This document shows, piece after piece, positions 50,815-62,660 of a stretch of DNA of 64,000 nucleotides. Within the stretch, counting starts at the first letter, position 1. The number at the start of each line of letters is the position of its first letter. Source of the stretch: Buxus sempervirens (taxonomy: Eukaryota; Streptophyta; Magnoliopsida; Buxales; Buxaceae); contig OX387183.1 of the NCBI GenBank assembly GCA_947561395.2, positions 3,405,883 to 3,469,882 on the forward strand, given 5' to 3'. Under the pieces are notes generated by a model. That model did no database searches and was not told the origin of the DNA. It worked only from the letters and a program-made list of their open reading frames with translations. The position numbers were made by a program, and so were the translations under genes.

Positions 50815-53530
50815 AATCTATACGGTGATTATTCGACAGCGATAGCAAGGCGATTGTTTGACGGCGATAGCAAGGCAACGACAGTTCGACGGCGTCTTGA
50901 CGTCGCTAGCTAGGCGAAAGCAAGACAACAATAGTTCTACGACAACGCTGGGGAATCGATTCAACGTCGATAGCGGCTCAGCAACATCGTCAATGTCTGT
51001 ATCTTTCTACCTTGTCAGTTTCGGAACCAACTTGATCGTAGAATCTTCTACTGAAGGCAAGGCGATGGCAAGGTGAGAGTATCGCGACTTTACATGGCTT
51101 GTCATCAAGGCATCCACATCGGGGGTTTCAAGGAGATAGCAAGGCGACGGAGCTCACCTCGGCGGCCTAATTTGAAGGTGTTGATCTTCTCATGGACCGC
51201 GGGAACTCAGTTATTTCACCTGATTTTCATGTCGTCTGCAACGACCTAAAGAGTGCTGGTTACAGTTTGGAAGAGATTTTATCGTTTCTTCTTGGGGCTT
51301 TGGGTAAAGGAGATAATCACCAGGGAGGCTCGTCAGGGGAAAAGGCAGAAGAGGACAAAAGATTTCATCTAGAAGGACAAGGTTCAGGTTCTTGTCAGAG
51401 GGATATCAAAAAATCTTATGCAGAGGCCGCTCGTTTTGCTCCCAATATTCCTTTGCACAGTTCAATCTCAAGGAGGATAAACAGGGCAAAGATTTTCAGA
51501 TCATTTGTCAAGGTCGAAAGGAAGGAGTTCACCTTTGAAGGGAAGAAAATCGGAGAAGGACCTTTCCTAAAAATTACAGAAAGGTTAACAATCTTTCAAA
51601 ATCGATAAGATTCTCTAATAGCAGTGTCCATTGCCTGATTAACTTAGTGGGAAACCTGAAGCACAACTACAACTTCAGGGGCATTATTGCTTCCCACTGA
51701 CGGAGATCATATAGGTACATCATGGACGTAAAGTCTAATTGGAGAGGCATCTTCCTTCAAGTCTCGGCCATCTGGAATGGTGGTTGAAGCCAGTCCCTCA
51801 TCTTTCCGATCAACAGTAACGACAATAGTTGGGACTACATCCTGCGTGCATTGAATTCGCTGGTCCCTCCTCTCTATTCTGGTGCTAAATCGAACTAGCA
51901 CGTCAAAGGAGGGCCAAGCACCTCAGATTCTTCTTCACCTGAATTGGAAGATAGCAGAAATCAAAGCCTGTCCTCCATCATGAGCAAAAGTATTAAAACT
52001 GAAAGCCAGTTGCTAAAGGAAGGGCAGACAGAGCAATAGACATTCAATTGGTGTCCCTGCTTCGCCACCTAGAATGGGATTTTCCTGTTCTTTGCCAGAC
52101 TTCATGTCCGTTCGATTGGAGGAGACTGTCTGAAGTTGGGGTTGGGCTCTCATCATCTATTAATCAGCACCTACTTCCATTGGGTCATTCAACAGCTTTG
52201 CTATTTGTGGAATGCAAATTGCAGGCAAACCGATTGGTGGGCGATAGCCCAATTGTGCTGGAGGATAACACTATTTTATCCTTGGATAGATGGTTCGATG
52301 CAAGGGAGTCGCCGGTAGGGGCCATTTTCGCAGGAGGGTTGGTGGGTTCAGGTTGAAGGAATTCCTCCTCACCTTCTCAGGGTTTCAACGTTCAAATATC
52401 TGGGGGATTCAATGGGGGGCTTCAAAGAACTGGGGGCCTACTGAAGAATGATGTTGTTTCCTTCCAGGTGGCTGAAACTCTAAAGAGAAGAATTCCGAGA
52501 TGTATTGATATCAAGGAAGGCAGATGGTGGTCTGATGTTTTTGTCGAAGTGCTGGAACGTAAACCTTCACCTTCTTCGTTTTGGGATGTAGACTTCCAAG
52601 CTTCAAAGATGGAAGATGACTTGCATGGCAAAAGTCATTTTCAAATTCAAACTTTGATCAACGCCAAGGGCCTCCCTCTAGCGACCATTTACCATCTCTA
52701 TTGGGTCGGTCCAATACTAGTATTTTGGAGCAGCTGATCCCTAGGCCCACTAATCTTGATTTTGGATCCTTTGGTTATCAAGGTAAGGACTCTTGGAATA
52801 AATAGGGTCGGGCGTCTATTGACTCCTCTAATCTCATTTCTAAGCATCTGGCGACAAGGTTTCCTCGGCCGGCTCAAGCATCGCACAAGGTGAAGGACAA
52901 TACCAAAGGGGGGAAGAACTTCATCCCTCGACGGAGAAACGGCATCTTCATCAAGGAGCCATCGAAGGCTTCTTTTCAGCAGAGATAGGCGTCGACTTCT
53001 TCAATTCCGAATGTCAACTTACATATTCCTTCTTCGTCTTCCCCTGTCACCAAGTTCATAAAATCAACAGACATGTTCCTCCAGAAACCAGGATCAAGTC
53101 GATTGAGAGGGGCCTGTCACATCCGCCAACCCTTTGTTCCCTTTCAAAAGGCAAGGGGCATTGCGACATGCCTATCGCGGCAGGGGAGGAGCTGTTGACC
53201 TTACCGGAGAGAGATGAAGCAAGGGAATTGTCGAATAAGCAGAGAAAGGCATCTCCTACATCAAATCCAGTTGACGATAACTCAGTTAGCTTGGGTCTAA
53301 AGCTATCTCGCTAGGAATTGTCAAGAGCTTTTCGGGAGGAAGCTGATCCTATAGTCGTGGTAGAATCTAGGGTCACTAGAAGCATGAGGAACTTCTCAAA
53401 TTGGATCCAACACAATGAACTTATCGATTACCCTCTTCAAGATGGTCTCTTCACTTGGTCTAACTTTCAAGACCAGCCTCTTTGTTCAAGGCTGGATAGA
53501 TCAGAGGAAGAAGAAGTCGAATAGGAGCTT
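50815..53530 (+). mobile_element. L1-type LINE 5' portion (leader, ORF1, part of endonuclease)
   Basis: Plus strand. A GC-richer leader (50815-51180) contains repeated CGACGGCGATAGCAAGGC-like units. An ORF at 51192-51608 has KKSYAEAARFAPN and FKVERKEFTFEGKKIGEG-like sequence typical of plant L1 ORF1; decayed ORF1 follows (to about 53250). Then at 53340-53520 the endonuclease C-terminal region reads MRNFSNWIQHNELIDYPL and GLFTWSNFQDQPLCSRLDR. RT, RNase H and poly(A) are missing, which is unusual for a LINE copy. Confidence 0.7.
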
Positions 53531-53830
53531 GAATCAGGTAAGTAGCACCCTTCAATTAAGATTTAGAAGCATGATTTCGATTTTAAAAGGGATTGAACAA
53601 CGAATTCTAGTTGAAACAATTATTCTGAGTTTAGCAAGGGATTTCTAGATCGAATGAAATAATGTGTGAAATTTGAGTCTTATTTTATTAGGTTATGGTC
53701 CTTGAATGATTCTGAATGTGTTTCAAACGATTTAGAGTAGTTTAAAACTAAGGTGAAGGGCAAATTAAAAATCAGAAGAATTCTCAGTTTGTCGCAACTG
53801 AGATTTTCAATTACGACGCTCAAGCAGAGG

Positions 53831-55140
53831 GTCAAGTGCCCATGTTGCACCTCTATGGCTTCGCTTTATATGTCCAAACCACCTTAACCTACTCTCCTTA
53901 ATTGCTATTAGGCCCTTCCTTATGAAACTTCTCATTCCTTTTTACAGTTCCACCTCTATGTCTTCACTTTATATGTCCAAACCACCTTAACCTACTCTCC
54001 TTAATTGTATACACAATTCAAGCTATGCCAATCCCCATTTCTTACTTTGGCTTTTCTAGTTTTACCACACATCCATCTTAGCATCCCTTCTTGATAACAC
54101 TTATCTTCTAAACATGTTATTTCTTTGCCAACCAACATTCCGTAGCATACCATGTAACTATTTTAATTGCGGTTTTATAAAACTTAAGCCTTAAGTTTAA
54201 CACACTAATCACACAATATCATAAAAGCATCCCTCCAACCAAGCCAACCAACTGTAATCCTATTTGCTACATCTTCATTAATGTTTGAATATTAAACCTT
54301 TTGATAGCGAATAAGCATCAAGTAGAAACCGTGCAAAAAAAAAAATTTAATATAGCTTGGCTTTGTGCCTGTGTCCACGAAAGAGAGCAATTCACTATTC
54401 AGAGAGAGATTATATCAGCAACATTACAATTTATATCTTATACCCAGAAAACTGTTACAATCCTAACCCTAATATATCAGAATACTTTACCAACGTACTC
54501 TCACTATACCTAGATGTAAGTATGAACCACACTCCAACAACCAATTTCTCAATCTTTTTGTACTACTGATCCAAGGGTATCAGAATTTATTGCTTAAAGG
54601 TTTATTGTGACTATTAGATTCTAATAGTTTCATTACTTATATTGTTATTAATATTAAAAAGTCATTTCATATACTCAGTTTGTACACAACTTATTATAAG
54701 TTTATAATAGCCTTTCATTCAAAGGTATCTCTTCATAATTTTAACTTAACATTTACTTCTTCTCTAGTGTGACCTACCAAGAATACATTATTTGCAAATA
54801 ACATAAACCAAGGTCTCTTGTCTTGAATATGACTCGTCAACTAATTCATAACTAAAGCAAACAGATAAAGGCTAATATCTGACCCTTGTTGCAAGCATAT
54901 GTTAGCTTAAAACTTAGTTGTCACACCACCAACAATCTTAACTTTAATATATTTCATATACTTAATTGCCTAAGTATATTTCATACTTTACTTTCTCATA
55001 CCTATTCTAAATTGCATCAATATATTTCAGTGGTAGACCATTTTAATACAAAGTCCACCAAATCAATTCTCACAGAACCCTATCATATGATTTATCCAAA
55101 CTAGCAAAAATGATATGCAGATTTTTTTTTCTTTTTCTCT
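53831..55140 (-). mobile_element. third RTE-type LINE remnant, interrupted by an LTR-like insert
   Basis: A short tandem duplication of the C-terminal block (ACCACCTTAACCTACTCTCC at 53879 and 53980) opens it. Minus-strand traces parallel 46006-47100 base for base in places (for example ATTTCTTTGCC then CAACATTC, and TACTACTGATCCAA at 54560). The insert at 54302-54539 splits it. Confidence 0.65.
54302..54539 (-). mobile_element. solo-LTR-like insert, Copia type
   Basis: On the minus strand it begins TGTTGGAGTGTGGTTCATAC, a common Copia LTR start, and ends near CGCTATCA. A related copy is at about 63710-63932 (TGTTGGAGCATGG). No clean 5-bp target duplication, so the ends are tentative. Confidence 0.45.
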
Positions 55141-55439
55141 AAATAAAATGAATAAAAGAAAATTTCAAAAATGAACCAATAAACCTCATAAATGGAGCAA
55201 TTCTCAAAAACAGTAAAAAAACATGTCAAGAAATTAAAAAAAAATAACAATAATAATTTCCAACAAAACAAGTCTGATTTGTTATTATGATTAAAGATGC
55301 AATGGGAACTAATTGTCGATATGGAGACAGCAATAAACATCAAAATGAGTTGTCCAAAAATATTGACATTTTCATGGGTTTAAAATCATTAGTAATTTCT
55401 GGTCTCGTGTTTGACGACTTGATTCTGTCTCTTTACTCA

Positions 55440-56095
55440 CACACCAGATAACAACAAATTGGATCTTATGAAAGTTAGTTGAATTGTCGAGATTATGAGC
55501 AACAAAAGCAACGAGGCGGTATCACTAACTCCTCCTGGCAATGAATGCATACCATACGATCACATAGGTTAACATGGTACACTAGTGACCAAAAGAGGTT
55601 GGACAGAACTTTGATATTTTTTGTGGAACTGCTTAGTTTATACATAATAGGTGCTAAAAACTATCCTTCAAATGTGAAAACAAGCACAGAAATTATTTGA
55701 TGAAATTTGGCAAGTCTTCTCCAAAATTTACAATTTTAGGAGGAAAAAAAGATCCACTCAATTGACATAAAACGGAGAACAACAATTTGGATCTTAGGGG
55801 GGTCAACTGAACTGTTGGAATTACTTCCAGTAAAAGGAATCAGGAGCGTCACTAGCACCATCTAGCACTAAATGCTTGCCCTAACATCAAATAGGTGAAC
55901 ATGACTACACCAATGACCAAAAGAGACTGGACAAAGCTTTGTTATTTTTCTTAGTACTACTTAGTTTATGTACAAAAGGTACTAAGAACAATACTTCAAA
56001 TGTGAAAACAGGCATAGGAATTATTTGATGAAATTTGGAAAATGTTCTGCAAATTTCCAATTTAAAGGGGGAAAAAGGATCCAGTCTACTGATAT
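55440..56095. repeat. two-copy tandem repeat, period about 328 bp
   Basis: The block with GACCAAAAGAGGTTGGACA, CTTCAAATGTGAAAACA and AATTATTTGATGAAATTTGG occurs at 55587 onward and again at 55915 onward, about 80 % similar by eye. It lies immediately upstream (gene sense: downstream) of exon 9 of copy B. No coding content. Confidence 0.85.
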
Positions 56096-56400
56096 CTCCC
56101 TTGTTGTAACTTATACTACAGATACTGTCAAGGTTCAAATTCCCCTTAAAATATACTTTGACATTTTTCTTGTCTAATCATTTAAAATCTAGTAAAATGG
56201 GTATAAATAATTTGAATCCACAATCAAACAAAATAAGATTGCATGCATCAACAGAGAAATTTAGAACATTCAAAATGAACATTTGGGAAAATTAAAGAAA
56301 AGAATATTATCAGCGCTACAGAAAACTTCAAAAATAATGAAGAAATCATCATAATTTTACAGCAGTGAAAAGTAAAAAAAAAAAATGTCTCAATGCATAC

Positions 56401-56527
56401 ATGATGGTATATATAGCAGAGGCATTCAGGCATGAATCTCAAGTTTGCGGCCTCCCCCCATATAAGAAGATATAGACCTATGTATAAGAGTTTACACTGC
56501 TGCACTTCCTGTTGGATGGTTGGCAAC
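56401..56527 (-). CDS. CALS3: callose synthase copy B, exon 9
   Basis: Same length and splice sites as exon 9 of copy A. Encodes [17 protein letters not shown] and then [20 protein letters not shown] to C and M to I differ from copy A. Confidence 0.88.
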
Positions 56528-56625
56528 CTGAAATATATTTGAAACATGATTAAGGTAAAAAGAGAAGGGAAGAGGGGGAGGGAGAGAGAGAATATATTAA
56601 TTGTGCATAAATTCTTATTTAACTA

Positions 56626-56948
56626 TGATAAACAACCGTTGCACCTATAAGCTTAGGTTGATATGTGAAGATGTAACCATGTATATAAGAGAGCCCGAAC
56701 GCAATATCTCCAGTTCTCAACACTCCCCGAGTGCGACTTTGCACGAGAACATTTATGGGAGGACACACAAATGGCATACGTACCCAGGATATAAGTAAAT
56801 AACAAGGCAAACTCGCCGCCAGGGGTCAAACACAATACCTCCTGCTCTGATACCATGTTAAACAACCGTTACACCTAAAAGCTTCAGCTAATAAGCGAAG
56901 ATGTATGTATATAGGAGGGCCAGAATACAATATCTAAAAAACCTACAA
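56626..56948 (-). mobile_element. TRIM element in intron 8 of copy B
   Basis: Counterpart of 341-668, with the same two terminal repeats. The primer-binding site reads TGGTATCAGAGC, an even better match to the tRNA-iMet type than in copy A. Confidence 0.75.
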
Positions 56949-56964
56949 GAAAAGACCATAAGAA

Positions 56965-59776
56965 TTTTTTTTTCTTACAATTGATGAAATTTTAGTAAAA
57001 AGAAGGAGAAAGTACAAAGAGAAGATAAAAACAAAAGTAGAAGGTGCCACTAGCCAAAGGGTACCCCAACAATCAAGAACAATCTAAATCTCTATGCAAT
57101 AAGACTACTCTCCAAACACTAGAGAACTACTAGTCGCTCCAGCCTTAGCTAGTCTATCGGCAACATCATTAGTTTGCCTTGATACATGCTTGAATGAGAC
57201 GTTCAAACACTGCATCAAAGACCAAGCTAATCTGATCAACTCCAAATATCTCCATAGACCAGAATCCTCTATACTCATCCATCCCAAAATGTTGGCGGCA
57301 TCCCCCTAAATCACAACCTCTTAAATCCCCAAGGTATGTATATGTCGAATACCTGTGACGAGTGCCAATGACTCATCCCGAGTAGAATTTCTCATACCAA
57401 TAGGGCCACAATAAGCAAATATGACTTGAACCATGTGATTCCTAAACACACCTCCTACCCTTGTTTATCCAGGATAACCCAAAGAGCATCCATCAAAGTT
57501 TAATTTAATGATCCCTTCTGTAGGCAGTGATCAAACACAAGAACATACTACCATTGTTGGAGAGGAAAATCAAACTGTATCCCAACACCTCATAATATCA
57601 TTGCCAGAAATACCATGGAACTCAAGATACCTGGTAGGCCATAGAACAACTAATAGTCTGATGATAGCTTCAATCACCGAGCTTCTGGAGACTCTTTCAT
57701 CCTCAAAGATTCTACTATTTCTCTCCTTCCAAATAAACCACAACATTGCATGAAACAAGATTTTATAAAAAATCTTTCCCCTCTTACCAAATCATGGAAA
57801 GCTCCATTGATTTAGCAAATCAATAACCTTCTCTGGCATAGCCAATTGATCTAAAGCCTTTAATCTCCAACACCCCAACTCTCTTTGGGACCAATGAAAA
57901 GAATGTCGCATTCGTACCTTTATTAATAATACCAGATAAGTAGAATTCACTAAAAACCAGCATCAACTGTCCCTTAATAGTGCCCAAATTCTTTTGATAG
58001 AAAGCCAAAGAAAATCCATCAAGGCCTCGTGGTTTACTTCCATCCAACTCATTTATCGCCCCTTTCCACCACCTCTTCAACAAAGGGCCTTTCCACCCAT
58101 TCAGACAATTCTCTATCCAATCTGAAAGTATTTTCCTCCTTCGAGAAAAATTTGAACTCCTGATCTGCCTTATAAAGATTAGAATAAAAATCGGTTAGCC
58201 CATGGAGGATCTCTATTGAATCTTCTGTTTCCCTTCCATCAATCACCAATTTTGAAATATTATTCTTCACTTTACAACCAGAAGCTATTTTATGGAAAAA
58301 CTTTGTATTTCCGTCCCCCTCCTCCATCCATGTTACCCTAGATATCTGTCTCCACGAGATCTCCTCCATCTTAAGAACCTCAAGAAACTCCAATTTAACC
58401 TCTTTCCTCCTAACTCGATCAGCCTCCATGAGCAACCCCTCTTCTTTCTTCTTATCCAAATCATTAAGAACCTGTAAATTTTTTTTCCTTTTCTCCTCAA
58501 GACTTCCAAAACATTCCTTATTCCATTGTTTCCGCTAGAATTTAATACCTCTAAGGCTTCTCATGAACTTGAAGCCTGCCCACCCCTGAACTCCCTCAGC
58601 TACCTCAAACAACCAATCATTCATTAGTTGGGCCAAATTTGGGTATTCAAGCCACATATTCAAAAATCTAAACGGGGATGGCCCTCTAGACTCCATTCCA
58701 CTAGCCAACAACAAGGGATAATGATCCGAAATAGATCTTGATAGCGAAGACTGAACCACAAACTGGAAATGGGAATCCCATGCATTAGAAGCTAGGGCTC
58801 TATCAATCCTAGAACATAGGGGAGGATCTTGAAAATTTGACCAAGTGAATAGACCTCCACTTAATGGATAATCAATAAGATCATTATTCTGAATCCAATT
58901 ACGAAAATTCCGCATGCTCCTATTAACCGTCATCATCCCACTACTTTTTTCATAAGAATATCTAATCACATTGAAATCCCATATAATGAGCCATGGGAAA
59001 CTTGACCTTGGACAAATCTTTTCCAACTCATTCCAAAAATGAACCCATCCTCTAGCTCGAGATGGACCATAAACTCCCGTAAACCCCACCCAAATTGGTC
59101 GTTAAGGGATGTAAATTTGATAAAAGGAGTCTAGACCCCCATTTTCCTCTCCTCTTTTCTCACAATCAAAGTATCACATATAATCAAAATACCACCAGCT
59201 GAACCTACCGATGGAAGAAAGTCCCACTCCTTATCTCAATCTCCCCACAAACTTCTCACTAACCTCCTCTCAATGGATTCTTTCTTAATTCCACTCCTTA
59301 TCTCTATCTCCCCACAAACTTCTCACTAACCTCCTCTCAATGGATTCTTTCTTAGTTCCTTGAACAACTAGTATATCAGGCTTAACACCAAGACATATGT
59401 CCTTTACAGCTCATTTTTTTATTCTCACACCCCAACCCCCTAATATTCCAACACACTATCTTCATTGGGAACACCTTCTTTTTTCCTCCGATCTTTCACT
59501 ACTTCTTTGTATAACTCTATGCAATGAGATACTCCCACCGTTCGAATTTTCCACCCTATCAATCACTATATTGGCAAAACTCTCAACCCTTTCCCACACA
59601 CCCTCTTCCTCTCGACAATTTAACCCATGACTCTGATACCTCACCCATCACCTCTTCAATCTCATAACCCAAAACCCCCATAACACTGCTCAACACAGCT
59701 TTTGGAGTTTCAGAAATGATTGGAGATCCAGCAGTAATCTCACGACCAATGGTTAGAGGAGTATCATATAGTCAAT
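56965..59776 (-). mobile_element. L1-type LINE in intron 8 of copy B
   Basis: Same insertion as 685-3419: the poly(A) end abuts GACCATAAGAAT at 56954-56965, and the far side has GACCATAACGAT at 59777-59788. It has the same internal loss of the RT core. The endonuclease C-terminal part and linker are a bit better preserved ([18 protein letters not shown], then GGLFTWSNFQDPPLCSRIDR, at about 58920-58800). It carries a private 68-bp tandem duplication. Confidence 0.88.
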
Positions 59777-59885
59777 GACCATAACGATGTAATAAATCAA
59801 GATAACTATCTTGACTATTAAAGTCAATGGTTAGAGGACTATCATATAGTCAATGATGTAAAAGAACCAATATGAGAAAAATTAC

Positions 59886-61093
59886 CAAAGACTACTCTTG
59901 CGATCCAAGTATTTACACCACTTCTTATAGTTCTTGAATAGCTTCTCCATCACTTCAGTCAAAGCACACTCGTCCAACTGCACAGGAAATATGCAGATAC
60001 ATGTCATGAGTGAATAAACAGTACCTGAAGAAACAAAAGCAATTCAAGAATGGGATAGAACCTTTGGTTGCTGATCAGGCTTTGGAACTTGCCGTATGTG
60101 CACATTTGCAAGTAATAAAATCAAGTGCTCCCTCTGATTAGACACGTTATACTTCTGAATATATATATACGAATTGAAGTGGTGGCGACAAGATTCATGA
60201 AAACAAAAGGAACCAACAGTTAATCACATCCAAGGGAACATAATTAAAATTACGCAAGAAACTAAATACCTCTAACAAAACAATTCTACGGGTAGAAGAC
60301 CACCTGAAATCCAAACATGGCCTGTAGCCAGTCTAAAATATCTTCATCAACCTTCTTTTTGTAGTCCTTGGGCCAAGGTAGACCCCTTGTATTCCGGAGT
60401 GCAAAGACAGCCGCATGAATCTACATATAACATAAAAACCTGAAGAACTGAAGCATGAACATAAAGCGAACATGTAACATACATGACAAAATAACAACCT
60501 CAGGATATCGCATGATTTCTTGATTTGCACTATCAGGATCAAGAGGAAGAATATTGTACGGAATATATATCTCTGTTTTCTCTGCTACCTTATTGTGAGC
60601 CTCCGAAATCTTCAAAAAAGACAAATCATGACATCACAAAAGTCATAAGCACAACATATCAATGGCTATTAAACAAAATGCTAGCAACACTTTTAAACTT
60701 GTGTGACCAAAAGAAGTGACAACATTCAGAATAATATGGTATCAAGTCAAGAACCAATGACTAGTTTCACCTCATGATTAACTTCCATAGGGTGTGTCAA
60801 ATTGACAGCCTTCAAAACCTCAAAAAGGAGAGCAGCAGTTTGATAGGCTTTAGTAAGCTGCGCACTGCATAAAATTGAAGAAAAAAAGATTAAATCATCA
60901 TGATGTACACTAAGGCAAGTTACCAAGCCAAAGACCAAAATGCAATTACTAGCACATAGCAAACTCACCAATCAGCTTTATCAGCAGAATTCTGCAAAGC
61001 CTGAATATATTTTTTGTAATACTGTTGATAAAACATCTGCATTTCACGTGCATCACTTTTTTTCACTCTTCCCTTTAATGTTGGATCATGTTC
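59886..61093 (-). CDS. CALS3: callose synthase copy B, exons 3-8
   Basis: Six exons with lengths 125, 94, 111, 117, 93 and 92, identical to copy A, and intact splice sites (exon 3 donor is GTGAGT instead of GTAAGT). Examples of changes: EHDPTL for ENDPTL, KADC for KADR at the exon 3/4 junction, LDECALTEVMEKL for [19 protein letters not shown] for KDNVSN. Confidence 0.88.
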
Positions 61094-61313
61094 CTGAAAA
61101 TCAGTAGAGGGAACTCTTAGAGAACACAGGCAAAAATACATACAGATATTAACAGTCGTAACATAAAGAACACAAATACAGAAGTACAATTCCTTTACTG
61201 AAGTCATTAATCTTATCTAAGCAATGGTATTATGCATAAAGTGCCAAAGCATTATCCCAACAAAGTTTTCCGTGCCGGTTTCAAAACCGTTTCGCTAGGG
61301 GCCTGCTGTGTCT

Positions 61314-61983
61314 TTTCAATGGGCATGCAGATTGTACTGTCTTGCTGAAAATTTCTTCAAAATAAAATAGAAGAAACGAAGTATTTTTTATAAATCCGAA
61401 TATGTGTGTGTGTGTGTGCATGTATCAACATAATATAAGCATATTTAATTATATTGTATATTTATATACACATATTTTCTATTTTATACTATATACAGAA
61501 TATATTGCATGTTTATGTATAATTTACTGACGATAAAAATAAATAATATATTTCATATAATAAAAAAATTCATGTTCTGATCAGATAATTAAATATATCT
61601 ATATCTCAGATAAATATATACACATAAATATATGTACACTCATTCCCCCCTCTCTAAGTTGACTTAGAAAGAGTACAGCCAGGTTACCAATGACACCTCC
61701 CCCTCCCTCTCTCTTCCACCACTCCTTTTTTCCCCCACCAACTCCTACCCGTTTCTTGCAATGGTGTCTTCCCCCTCGCCCTCCCCTTTTCATCTCTCTC
61801 ACCTCTCTTCCCTCTTTCTCCTCTATCGCACTTCAGTCCTCTCTATTGGCTCCCTACCTACAAACGAAGAGAGGAGAAGAGGAGGCAAAACCGCAACAGG
61901 TATGCCTTCCCATGTCTCTCCCTCTCTCCCACCCTCTCTCTCTCTTCTCGTCTCTGCTCTGTCTCCCCTATCCATCTTCTCTC

Positions 61984-62034
<51 letters not shown>

Positions 62035-62285
62035 CCCTCCTTCCCTCCCCTGATTATTAAAAGCGCCCCTATCCCCTCCCTATCTTTTTCTTTTCCAGAT
62101 CCCAATGATACGCAAGATGTGCGACTTAAATCGCTTACTGAATGGGCAGCAACAACGGCAAGCTTTATCCATGTCATCCATTTCCTTAAAAAAAAAAGGC
62201 GGTTCACCAAACTTAAGTGGTTTTTGTGTTGCGTTTCATTGGCATGGAAAATTTTTTTCCAAAACATTTATACCTAATCCCTACT
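61314..62285. other. intron 2 of copy B: microsatellites and pyrimidine-rich tract
   Basis: (GT)n at 61402-61418, AT-rich 61420-61640, then a strongly C/T-rich stretch 61690-62080 with (CT)n at 61986-62030. No recognised gene. A long plus-strand ORF here (61690-62277) is low-complexity Ser/Leu/Pro and is not supported. Confidence 0.6.
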
Positions 62286-62399
62286 GATCAGGGTTGATGA
62301 GATGAATCATATTCGTCCATCCCAATTTATTAGATACCATACATTCAATCAACCTATGGGTCTTCATATCCATTCTAACAAACTCCATTTATGTTCCTT

Positions 62400-62660
62400 T
62401 TATTCCCTATGCCATCTTAGACATTTCAATGAACACCCTCTCACAACTTCTCATAGCTACCTCTTTAGGTCTTCACTTTATAAGCCCAAACCATCTTAAC
62501 CTACCATGTTCCATGCCATCACATGTTTGGGGGACAAATAAACTTTCTCGAATATGCTCGTTCCTCATCTTTCATAGTCTGCCCACACACCCATCTTATT
62601 TCCACGTCTCAATAATGCTTATCCTATGCATATGTTGCTTTCTAATTGCATAAAATTGGC
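62400..62660 (-). mobile_element. RTE-type LINE tail fragment
   Basis: On the minus strand, the C-terminal RLRWFG-type block is recognisable as GGTTAAGATGGTTTGGGC at about 62502-62485. It is related to the copies at 46.1, 47.3 and 53.9 kb. Confidence 0.5.

Larger units (their letters stand above)
38292..61093 (-). pseudogene. CALS3: callose synthase copy B, exons 3-12, probably truncated
   Basis: Exons: 60969-61093, 60771-60864, 60499-60609, 60304-60420, 60062-60154, 59886-59977, 56401-56527, 38667-38804, 38483-38559 and 38292-38385; 356 open codons, all phases matching, GT/AG throughout. Exons 3-9 have the same lengths as copy A. Exons 10-12 encode MAFELYGMLAG, SKHSQWRYYDDLNEYFW and SVDCFRLGWPMHTDADFF, the next parts of the family. 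After the GTAAGT donor at 38291 no catalytic-half exon appears before copy A starts at 21782. Replacements hit conserved sites (R to C twice, K to E, Q to H, D to Y). Exons 1-2 would lie right of the window. I infer a decaying duplicate without a catalytic domain; a short N-terminal product cannot be excluded. Confidence 0.8.
56282..61313. repeat. segmental duplication, right copy (partner 1-4965)
   Basis: See the left copy. Differences include a 68-bp tandem duplication at about 59221-59360, an 11-bp insert near 57060 and scattered substitutions. The right copy ends at 61313, after which sequence is unrelated to 4966 onward. Confidence 0.95.

Noticed and set aside
61690..62277. 195-codon Ser/Leu/Pro-rich ORF
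   Set aside because: Produced by a C/T-rich tract with (CT)n. No domain, and the frame merely runs through the microsatellite.
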